Source of the DNA: Methanoregula sp.
GTDB lineage: Archaea > Halobacteriota > Methanomicrobia > Methanomicrobiales > Methanospirillaceae
Reading direction: 5' to 3'
Assembly (NCBI GenBank): GCA_003157895.1
Contig: PMKW01000055.1
Span: forward strand, 1-10,977
Length of the DNA: 10,977 bases
The translations under genes were made by a program, and so were the position numbers. Below are positions 1-6,490 of the stretch, in pieces. The notes under the pieces were generated by a model. That model saw only the letters and a list, made by a program, of their open reading frames with translations, did not search any database and was not told the DNA's origin. The stretch's first letter is position 1; each line of letters begins with the position of its first letter.

Positions 1-336
1 GCTGCGGATATCAGGCATAAGAGTGCGGGGAACACAGAGCAGGTCGGTTCGCTGTATTTGTGTCCCCGCATTGTCAACAATGTGCAGCGGGTACTCCCGC
101 CCGAGGAACCAGAAGATCTCGCCCTCTTCGTACGCATGGACGGGAGCCTGCGGCCGCCCCTTCATCTCCCCGATCTTTTTTTTAATCCAGCCCTGCTGTT
201 TCCTGACAAAATCGTCGATCACGGCGGCCGGGGCTTTTAGGGGCGCACGGACAATGACGCGGGCTTCAGGAGTAACGATGAGCGCGATGGTTCGCCTGCG
301 GGAACGGACTATTGTATCGATGCGGATCTCGTCCAT
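1..336 (-). CDS. YgjP-like (DUF45/SprT-like) metallopeptidase domain protein, N-terminal 112 residues, truncated by window edge
   Basis: The frame is open from an ATG at 336 to the left edge, so only the N-terminal part is visible. The opening (residues 1-30) has the family pattern of a short beta strand, an SRRRTIAL motif and a strand ending VIVRAP. A helix around residues 38-60 follows, with WIKKKI in it, and then EGEIFWFLGREYPL at about 72-84. This order is typical of YgjP/DUF45 proteins, which are predicted zinc metallopeptidases of roughly 230 residues. The catalytic HExxH would lie beyond the window, so activity cannot be judged. An in-frame TGA lies 24 nt upstream of the ATG with no other start codon between, which fixes this start. 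No Shine-Dalgarno site is visible. The gene follows the ABC ATPase after 70 nt containing T-rich tracts, so it is probably a separate transcript. Cellular substrates are unknown. Confidence 0.82.
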   Translation of the reverse strand, partial: MDEIRIDTIVRSRRRTIALIVTPEARVIVRAPLKAPAAVIDDFVRKQQGWIKKKIGEMKGRPQAPVHAYEEGEIFWFLGREYPLHIVDNAGTQIQRTDLLCVPRTLMPDIRS

Positions 337-373
337 GGGAAAGTCGGTATCATGGTACTGTCAGCTCAGGATA

Positions 374-404
374 GAAAAAAAGGTAAAGGATACTGCATCG
401 GAAA
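374..404 (-). terminator. T-rich tracts after the ABC transporter operon (possible archaeal terminator)
   Basis: Just after the TAG stop of the ABC ATPase, the minus strand reads ATTTTCC, then CCTTTACC and a run of seven T (375-381). Archaeal RNA polymerase commonly terminates at such U-tracts without a stable hairpin, and I see no strong stem here. The position between two unrelated genes supports a terminator; the assignment is inference. Confidence 0.4.
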
Positions 405-406
405 AT

Positions 407-1099
407 CTAGCCCGCAGAGAGATTTTTCTCATCGCTCGCAATTTTCCCGTCCCTGAGCCGGACGATGCGGTGGAAGTAGTCCTTGTGCCAGTCCTCGTGG
501 GATACCATGATGATGGTCTGCTTCATCTCTTCATTGATCTCGTGAAAGAGGTCAAGCACCATCTTGGAATTTTCCGAGTCAAGGTTGGCGCAGGGTTCGT
601 CGGCAAAGAGGATGTCCGGTTTGTTCACCATGGCCCGGGCGATCGAAACACGCTGCTGCTGGCCGCCGGAGAGCTCGCGGGGGAGGTGGTCGCGCCGGTC
701 GTACAGGCCGATCTTCTGCAGGATGGAGAAACTGTCCTTTTTTACCTGCTCTTCGCTCCGGTCTTTCCGGAGCATGGCCGGCAGGGCAACATTCTCCATC
801 ACGGTGAGGTCGGGGACCAGGGCATAGTCCTGGAAAACATAGCCGAGCTTATAGAGCCGGAACATGGTCTTCTCGTAATCGGTCAGGCGAAGGACATCCA
901 GGCCGTCAATCGTAATCCGGCCGGATGTAGGGAGATCGAGGAGTCCAACCATGTGTAACAGCGTTGTCTTGCCGCTCCCGCTCGCTCCCATGATGCCGAG
1001 GAATTCCCCTTTTTCGATAGTCAGGGTGATCCCGTCGAGAGCCCGGACTTCCACCGTACCCATGTGGTAGATCCTCTGTAAATCGTTAATCTCGATCAT
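407..1099 (-). CDS. ABC transporter ATP-binding protein, LolD/MacB-type
   Basis: A 230-residue cytoplasmic ATPase that would energise the permease encoded just upstream. All nucleotide-binding motifs are visible: Walker A GASGSGKTT at residues 38-46, Q-loop glutamine Q90 (VFQDY), signature LSGGQQQR at 143-150, Walker B ILFADE at 163-168 with catalytic E168, a D-loop at about 171-174, and switch histidine H201 (VSHE). Length and motif spacing match the MacB/LolD/FtsE group (about 220-235 residues), which pairs with FtsX-like permeases and mostly drives mechanotransmission or extrusion, not import. After Walker B it reads EPCANLD, where this group usually has EPTGNLD. Its ATG follows the permease TGA with a 1 nt gap, and a GAGG site sits 7 nt upstream, so translation is probably coupled. 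Substrate unknown. Confidence 0.95.
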   Translation of the reverse strand: MIEINDLQRIYHMGTVEVRALDGITLTIEKGEFLGIMGASGSGKTTLLHMVGLLDLPTSGRITIDGLDVLRLTDYEKTMFRLYKLGYVFQDYALVPDLTVMENVALPAMLRKDRSEEQVKKDSFSILQKIGLYDRRDHLPRELSGGQQQRVSIARAMVNKPDILFADEPCANLDSENSKMVLDLFHEINEEMKQTIIMVSHEDWHKDYFHRIVRLRDGKIASDEKNLSAG

Positions 1100-1100
1100 A

Positions 1101-2321
1101 TCAGGCCCTCATCGCAGACTGGATATCCTCGCGGGAGACCTGGTAGGCAGGGACATACCCGGCAACGACTGCTGCACAGAACAGGATCACGGAATTGGTC
1201 ACGATGTCCCACGGGGTGATATACAGGTATGCAGACCATTCGGGAGTCACGATGGGGTGTATGAACATGTAGGCGGCGAGTAAGAGCGTGATGATGATAC
1301 CGAGAATGATACCGAGGACGCCAAGGATCATGACCTGGAACCCGTAGTTGTGCATGATAACCTCCTTGTCCACGCCGATTGCTTTTAAGATCCCGATCTG
1401 CTTGCGGCTGCTGAGGGTCTTGATAGTAATAACAATGAACAGCACGACGGTTGTAATGATGACACTGACAACAAGGGACACCATGTTGATGATGGCAAAA
1501 CTCTGCAGCACCTTCCCTATACTTTTAGAGAGCAGGTCCGTCATGGTCTGGACCTTCCCGTTCTCTCCCACCCCGTACGCGAGGAGCTCGTTCTTGATGA
1601 ACTGCTCGGAATACCCGGGTTTGGCTTTCACAGTGATGGAATCTGCCTGGTCAAGCGTCTTTCCTTCTACCTGTTCCATGTCAGTCCAGGTCACGAACGC
1701 GGCGCTGTCAACAGGACTCCAGCCGGTATAATAAATCCCCTTGACCCGGTAGTCTTTTGTGTACCCGTTGCCGTACTCGACCGTGATCGAGTCCCCGACA
1801 CGGACACCGCCCAGCGACGGCTCGAATTCATCTTCCTGGCGGACGGTGGCATCACCGGCCAGCGGTTTCCCGATAATGATCTCCCCGGTATCTCCTTCCC
1901 CGAGGTAACTGCCGGCAACCATCTTCGTGTACACCGGAGACACTTCCATCTCATCCGAAGGAGAGATGGCACGCACGGAAACGCCGAGGACCCGCTGCCG
2001 GTACTTGAAGGTCGCCCCCTTCGAATACTGGGGGGATGCCCGCTGTACGCCCGGCATACCATTGATCAGGTCGAGGGTGGTACCAAGGTCGGTGATGTAC
2101 TGTTCTCCCGTTTTGGGGCTGACGAGGACATTTGAGGTCTCATAATCCACGATCTGTTTTGTGATGCCCTGGCCAATCCCGCTGAACATGGAAGGGAGGA
2201 AGATCATGTTGGTGAAGCACATCCCGATGATCAGGACCGTCAGGATCGTGCTCGAGCGGCTTCCCCGCTGGAGCGAACGCAGCGCCAGCAGGAAGGCTAC
2301 CTTCAGTTCTTTCTTTCCCAT
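1101..2321 (-). CDS. MacB/FtsX-type ABC transporter permease
   Basis: A 406-residue membrane protein with the MacB/FtsX layout. A short cytoplasmic N-terminus contains LALRSLQR, followed by TM1 at about 24-44. A large extracytoplasmic MacB-core-like domain spans about 45-270, and three TM helices lie at about 275-300, 328-352 and 372-391. Between TM2 and TM3 is the conserved coupling segment SRKQIGILKAIG (305-316), which contacts the ATPase, and the tail ends with the usual PAYQVSREDI. Four TM helices and this loop mean a type VII/MacB-like architecture that works on extracytoplasmic substrates or envelope proteins. The start ATG lies inside the end of the preceding COG1361-type gene (19 nt overlap) with no clear Shine-Dalgarno site, which suggests translational coupling. 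The ATPase gene follows after 1 nt. The substrate cannot be inferred. Confidence 0.93.
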   Translation of the reverse strand: MGKKELKVAFLLALRSLQRGSRSSTILTVLIIGMCFTNMIFLPSMFSGIGQGITKQIVDYETSNVLVSPKTGEQYITDLGTTLDLINGMPGVQRASPQYSKGATFKYRQRVLGVSVRAISPSDEMEVSPVYTKMVAGSYLGEGDTGEIIIGKPLAGDATVRQEDEFEPSLGGVRVGDSITVEYGNGYTKDYRVKGIYYTGWSPVDSAAFVTWTDMEQVEGKTLDQADSITVKAKPGYSEQFIKNELLAYGVGENGKVQTMTDLLSKSIGKVLQSFAIINMVSLVVSVIITTVVLFIVITIKTLSSRKQIGILKAIGVDKEVIMHNYGFQVMILGVLGIILGIIITLLLAAYMFIHPIVTPEWSAYLYITPWDIVTNSVILFCAAVVAGYVPAYQVSREDIQSAMRA

Positions 2322-3595
2322 GGGAATTTACCGTCGCCATTGGTTCTTGGCAGGTACCAGTACCGGTAACCGATAAGACCCAGTATGACAAGAATGACCA
2401 GAACGAAGATGATGGTGCCGGAATTATCCGCCGGCGTCACCCGCATGTTCATCTGCCGGGTAAGCGTGTGGATACCCATATCATCCGTGTAGGTGATGTT
2501 CAGGGTATACGGGTAGTTGCCGCCTTTCAGCCCTTCGAGCAGGAAGACGGCCGGGGCATCATTGCCCGGCTTGATCTTACCGATGAACGCCTCTTTTGTC
2601 CCTTCGGAGGGGAGGTCAATCTTTGCAGAGACCTGTTTTGCCTCGCCGGTACCGGTATTCTCGATCCGGATCGTGAGGTCGAAAGGCGTGTTCTCCGTCA
2701 GGCGCGGGGGACTGGTATCGACCGAGACAAAACCGAGTTCGGCATTGCCTTTCATCATGATATCGATACCCGTCTGCTGGGAGACCGGGGTCCCGTCAAG
2801 GGAGTTGTAACTGATCATCACCGGGACCCGGATAAGGCCGATGGCGGCATCCTTGTCAGACAGGAGTGTTATGGTCACTACTTTCTGTTCACCGGGGTTA
2901 AGTGTCCCGAGATGGTAGAGATCGGTAGTCTTCGGGGCCACACTGCTGCTGGCATTAATAATTTTCAGGGTAACGTCGTCCGCCAGCAGCTGGCCGTCGT
3001 TCCTCATCGTCAGGATCACCGGGATTTCATCACCCGGGTTCACGCTGGCAGGCAGGGAAGTGTCGAGGATGAGGATTGCCTGTTTCTGGATACCGGATGC
3101 TGTGTTGACGTTGACGGGGACAGGATAGCGGGTGCTCCGCCCGCCGGCAGTGTCGATCCATACCTCGGGGAAGTATATCCCGCTTGTTTCGGGGGCACGG
3201 ATTGAGAAGGTAATGATGGTGGACTGCCCCGGCCCGAGATCCCCGACACGCTCGAAATCGTTGCTTGACACTTCGATGCCGTTTCCTTCGAGATGGACAT
3301 TCTCGATATAGACGTTGATATCGGTAGTCTTCGTCGTCCCGGCATTATCGTACGAGAGCGCGGTGCTCTCGCTGACTGAAGCGCTTGCTGCCGTGTTTTT
3401 AATCGTAACGGTAATGGTGCCCATGCTGTCAGGCATCAGCACGGACGGTGTGACCTTGTAATCGGTAATCGTGACCGTTGGTGTATCGGCATTGACCGGG
3501 GGTAAGATGATGATCATCATTCCGAACAGCACGAGGAATGCTGCGATGGTGCCGATCTCTCTGCATCTGTTTTTGTTAATGGTATTCTCGCTCAT
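2303..3595 (-). CDS. COG1361-type extracytoplasmic protein with Ig-like/CARDB-like repeats, anchored at the C-terminus
   Basis: A 430-residue exported protein. A hydrophobic segment at about 14-31 is followed by VNA/DT, a plausible signal peptidase site after A36. The body reads as about three beta-rich Ig-like (CARDB/NEW3-like) domains near 41-165, 172-283 and 286-388. Each has recurring patterns such as LxPGxxxxV, NTG or NDG turns and a closing strand. A single TM helix at about 394-411 (TIIFVLVILVILG) is followed by a short basic cytoplasmic tail. Two N-glycosylation sequons (N214-A-S, N366-I-T) lie in the predicted outside part. It resembles archaeal COG1361 'S-layer domain' proteins, which are uncharacterised. 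The gene leads an operon with the MacB-like permease and ATPase, so it probably acts as their outside partner, binding substrate or linking to the S-layer. A GAGG site 4 nt before the ATG supports the start. Confidence 0.85.
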   Translation of the reverse strand: MSENTINKNRCREIGTIAAFLVLFGMMIIILPPVNADTPTVTITDYKVTPSVLMPDSMGTITVTIKNTAASASVSESTALSYDNAGTTKTTDINVYIENVHLEGNGIEVSSNDFERVGDLGPGQSTIITFSIRAPETSGIYFPEVWIDTAGGRSTRYPVPVNVNTASGIQKQAILILDTSLPASVNPGDEIPVILTMRNDGQLLADDVTLKIINASSSVAPKTTDLYHLGTLNPGEQKVVTITLLSDKDAAIGLIRVPVMISYNSLDGTPVSQQTGIDIMMKGNAELGFVSVDTSPPRLTENTPFDLTIRIENTGTGEAKQVSAKIDLPSEGTKEAFIGKIKPGNDAPAVFLLEGLKGGNYPYTLNITYTDDMGIHTLTRQMNMRVTPADNSGTIIFVLVILVILGLIGYRYWYLPRTNGDGKFPWERKN

Positions 3596-3818
3596 ACTGC
3601 CTCAAGCTGGATCGAACCGGCACAGGATCTGATGGCAGATCGGGGAATGACAGGACAGACCAGACCCGGATGACAGGGGGATGCATTGCTCTGAACTGCT
3701 CTCGTCACGGGGATATCCGCCAGTCACATAGACTAAGATGTACGATGAATGTTGGTGGCATTAATCATCTATCTTCCGTCCCGCTTACCGGCCGGATACC
3801 CGCTCTGCATGAACGGGG
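3596..3818. other. Intergenic region between the isoprenoid/gltX block and the ABC transporter operon
   Basis: This is the longest gene-free stretch in the window (223 nt), and it should hold the end of the upstream transcript and the promoter of the transporter operon. I find no convincing TATA box (TTTATATA-like) on the minus strand; the best AT-rich patch is around 3761-3775 (GATAGATGATTAATG on the minus strand). A 5 bp inverted repeat (GATCT with a 6 nt loop, 3626-3641) lies about 30-46 nt before the transporter operon start, and a CCGGCCGG palindrome (3788-3795) lies just after the gltX stop. Neither has a T-tract. ATGACAGG occurs twice (3647 and 3670). No RNA gene or coding frame is supported here. 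Confidence 0.5.
3600..3603 (-). promoter_or_regulatory. Ribosome binding site of the COG1361-type gene
   Basis: The minus strand carries GAGG four bases before the ATG at 3595. It supports this start for the first gene of the transporter operon and shows that its mRNA has a leader. Confidence 0.55.
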
Positions 3819-5510
3819 TTATTTATGGGTGAAATACGCCCGTATCCCGGACGCATCCACACTATCGATCCGGGCAAACCCAATCCGCTCGAACTGGACG
3901 ACCCTGTCAAGCTCTGCTCCGACCAGCGGCTCGCACACCCCCTTCATCTCCCCTTCCTGCGTGAGGAGGGTGCAGGGTACTGCAGCCTGTGCCGGCAGCC
4001 ACTGGATAATTGGGGCTTTTACCGCCCGGGCCTCTGCCAGCGAATCGCCGCCGTACGAGAACGAGGGAATATTCCCGTCCCATACGATCTTCACGTTGAA
4101 GAGATCCTTAAGCCTGACCATTGAGGTCCCGGGCGAGATCTCGCTCTTCGGGAGCAGCACGCTCCCATCGAACTCCAGTGTCCGGGTACCGCGGGCGGTA
4201 TCACCGGGATGAAGCATCGCGTGGGCGGTGTGCGGTGCTGCACCTTCGATCGTTACCGTGATCGGGTCAGGGACAAAGAAATAACGGTTCGCAACCGGGT
4301 CAACAATCTTCCGGTTCTCGGCATAGAGATTGTCCCACGAGAACGAGATGTCGGTATCCCCGATGCCGATGGCAAGCATCGCGTTCTTCACCGCCTCGGG
4401 ACAGATCCCGCGCCGGGCAAGCGCCCTCAGGGTGCCGAGCCGGATATCGTCCCAGCCGGTATACGTGCCCTCATTTATTCCGAGACGCATCTGGGAGGTG
4501 GAGAGGACGACCCCCTCGATCCCCATCCGGCCATAGTGACGGTACACCGGCACCTGCCAGCCGAAGTGGTCGTAGATATATTTTTGCCGGCGGGTATTGG
4601 CGATGTGGTCCTTGCCGCGGATCACATGGGTTACGCCAAGCAGGTGGTCGTCGGCCACCACCGAGAAGTTCATCAGCGGGTAGACGTGTGCCTTCACCTT
4701 CGGGTGCGGGGGTGCGTCAAGGATACGGAACGCCGGGAAGTCCCGCATTGCCGGGTCCGGGTTGTCTAGGTCGGTCCTGATCCTCACCGAAGCTTCCCCT
4801 TCCTTAAACTCATGGTCGAGCATCTTCTGCCAGCGTTCAAGGTTCGTTGCCACCGGGAGGTCGCGGCAGGGGCAGGCAGTCTTTGCCTGTTTTAACTCCC
4901 TGAAATGCTCGTTGTCACAGGTGCAGACATATGCCCCGCCCCGCTCGATCAGCTGCATACAGAGATCGTAATAGAGGGAGAACCGGTCGCTCTGGGTTAC
5001 GGTCTCCGTGATTCCAAGGCCAAGCCAGCTGATATCCTCCCTGACCATTTCGTACGCCTCGGGATCCACGCGTTTCGGATCAGTATCCTCAATCCGGAGG
5101 ATATACCGCCCGCCGTACTGCTTCACGTAGGCATCGTTTAAGGCCGCTGCACGGGCATGCCCGATATGGAGGGGGCCGGAGGGGTTGGGAGCGAACCGCA
5201 TGACGACCCCTTTTTCGGATTTTTCCAGATCCGGGAGCACCTTCTTGTGCTCGTGCTTTTCTGAGAGCGACGCGTACATCTCCGGGGCACGGGTCTTGAG
5301 CATTGCAATCCGCTCATCAGGGGAAAGGGCAGCTACGTCTGCGATCGCTTCTTTTGCAAGGCCGGATACCTCCTTTGCCCTGCTCCGCAGTTCCGGGTGG
5401 GCTCCCATCACCATCCCGATGACTGCGCCTGCCTGTGGAACGCCCCCGTGCTTCACTGCGTTCTGCAGTGCACACAAAAAGAGGAGCTCTTTTGGATCGT
5501 CCACAACCAT
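3819..5510 (-). CDS. gltX: Glutamyl-tRNA synthetase, archaeal (GlnRS-like) class I type
   Basis: A 563-residue cytoplasmic enzyme that charges tRNA-Glu with glutamate. In most archaea the same enzyme also charges tRNA-Gln, for later amidation. An archaeal N-terminal helical domain spans about 1-95. The Rossmann catalytic domain follows, with the HIGH-type motif PLHIGHARAA (H115-H118), RIEDTDPKR at 139-147 and a CxC...CPC cysteine set (C196, C198, C213, C215) that fits zinc binding. The beta-barrel anticodon-binding domain of the GlnRS-like subclass makes up the C-terminal third. Archaeal GluRS are usually about 550-580 residues, so it is full length. The KMSKS-equivalent reads VLSTSQM (335-341), with no lysine in it. 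The ATG follows the prenyl synthase stop by 1 nt, with GGAG 8 nt upstream (5519-5522), so it is the last gene of the right-hand operon. Confidence 0.96.
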   Translation of the reverse strand: MVVDDPKELLFLCALQNAVKHGGVPQAGAVIGMVMGAHPELRSRAKEVSGLAKEAIADVAALSPDERIAMLKTRAPEMYASLSEKHEHKKVLPDLEKSEKGVVMRFAPNPSGPLHIGHARAAALNDAYVKQYGGRYILRIEDTDPKRVDPEAYEMVREDISWLGLGITETVTQSDRFSLYYDLCMQLIERGGAYVCTCDNEHFRELKQAKTACPCRDLPVATNLERWQKMLDHEFKEGEASVRIRTDLDNPDPAMRDFPAFRILDAPPHPKVKAHVYPLMNFSVVADDHLLGVTHVIRGKDHIANTRRQKYIYDHFGWQVPVYRHYGRMGIEGVVLSTSQMRLGINEGTYTGWDDIRLGTLRALARRGICPEAVKNAMLAIGIGDTDISFSWDNLYAENRKIVDPVANRYFFVPDPITVTIEGAAPHTAHAMLHPGDTARGTRTLEFDGSVLLPKSEISPGTSMVRLKDLFNVKIVWDGNIPSFSYGGDSLAEARAVKAPIIQWLPAQAAVPCTLLTQEGEMKGVCEPLVGAELDRVVQFERIGFARIDSVDASGIRAYFTHK

Positions 5511-5511
5511 C

Positions 5512-6477
5512 CTAAAAGCTCCGGGTGACGAAGTACTCCCCGATGTCCATTAAGAGCTGCCGTTCCTTTGAGGCTGGCAGGACAGAAAGGTTCTTGTTAC
5601 TGTCAGCGACAAGACCGGATGCGATACCCTTCACCTCATCGATCACCCCTGCGTCAGTCAGCTCCTGTATCGCGGCTTTGATATCCGCGGGTGTGAGCGC
5701 CTTCTGGTATTTCTTTAAATCAAGCCCTTTCTCCCGCGCCTTGATCATCAGAAGCGTCTGCTTGCCCTCCCGGAGGTCGGAAGCCTGGTCCTTCCCGCTC
5801 ATCTCTGGTGGTGCTAACAGATCAATGAGGTCATCCTGGATCTGGAAAGCGATGCCGGTGTTGAGCCCGAAGTTGTAGAGCGCCTTCACCTGCACGGAGT
5901 TCCCTCCGGCAAGGACAGCCCCGATACCCGCTGCGGCTGCATAAAGTACACCGGTCTTTTTCCTGACCATCTCCATATATTCCGGCTCGTCGACATCGGT
6001 GCGGTGCTCAAAGGACATATCCATATGCTGGCCTGCGCAGATATCGGCGCAGGCCCTGGCAAGCATGGTCACGGCACGGACTTTCGCATCGTCCTTTGCA
6101 TCCGCCATGCAGAGGTGCTCGAACGCACGGGCATAGAGTACGTCGCCGGCAAGGATGGCGGTCGGCTCATCCCATTTCGTATGCACGGTCTGCACCCCCC
6201 GGCGCAGGCTGTCATCGTCCATGATATCGTCGTGGATGAGCGTGAAGGTATGAGTCACCTCGAGCGCGAGCGCTGCGTGCAGGAGTTCGTCCGAACTACC
6301 AGGTTTCACCGCATCTGCTGCAAGCATCACCACCGCAGGGCGGAGCCGTTTTCCCCCGGCAGCGAGCAGGTGGGCTGAGGCTTTGTTCAGGTCACCTGTC
6401 CTATCGACAAAATACCGGTCGATCATGTGATCGATCGTTGCTGCGACCGATGCAAGGTACGGTGAGAGTTCCGACAT
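5512..6477 (-). CDS. idsA: Short-chain trans-prenyl diphosphate synthase, predicted geranylgeranyl diphosphate synthase
   Basis: A 321-residue all-helical enzyme that condenses IPP with allylic diphosphates to make the C20 chain of archaeal ether lipids. IPP-binding GGKRLRP is at 41-47. The first Asp-rich motif DDIMD is at 83-87, followed by RRG, and the second, DDLID, is at 215-219 after FQIQ. The residue five before the first motif is F78 and four before is T79. In archaeal type I GGPP synthases an aromatic at -5 with a small residue at -4 sets a C20 product, whereas FPP synthases of animals have aromatics at both. GGPP is therefore the best prediction, though FPP or mixed products cannot be excluded. 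The gene lies 13 nt after RNase J and 1 nt before gltX. Its Shine-Dalgarno site is weak (GGGGCA), suggesting reliance on upstream translation. Confidence 0.95.
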   Translation of the reverse strand: MSELSPYLASVAATIDHMIDRYFVDRTGDLNKASAHLLAAGGKRLRPAVVMLAADAVKPGSSDELLHAALALEVTHTFTLIHDDIMDDDSLRRGVQTVHTKWDEPTAILAGDVLYARAFEHLCMADAKDDAKVRAVTMLARACADICAGQHMDMSFEHRTDVDEPEYMEMVRKKTGVLYAAAAGIGAVLAGGNSVQVKALYNFGLNTGIAFQIQDDLIDLLAPPEMSGKDQASDLREGKQTLLMIKAREKGLDLKKYQKALTPADIKAAIQELTDAGVIDEVKGIASGLVADSNKNLSVLPASKERQLLMDIGEYFVTRSF

Positions 6478-6490
6478 ATGGTTGCCCCGC

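Noticed and set aside
23..958. Long plus-strand open frame (311 codons) opposite the ABC ATPase and metallopeptidase gene
   Set aside because: It lies antisense to two clearly recognised genes, its protein has no coherent family signature, and such frames are common opposite GC-rich genes.
2468..3205. Plus-strand open frame (245 codons) opposite the COG1361-type gene
   Set aside because: The minus-strand reading has a signal peptide, Ig-like repeats and a TM anchor, whereas this frame has no recognisable domain.
3626..3641. Small inverted repeat (GATCT, 6 nt loop) as a terminator or operator
   Set aside because: A 5 bp stem without a T-tract is expected by chance; kept only as a note in the spacer description.
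3670..4212. Plus-strand open frame (180 codons) starting in the intergenic region
   Set aside because: More than two thirds is antisense to the GluRS C-terminus, it lacks a ribosome binding site and family features, and the sequence reads as a shadow frame.
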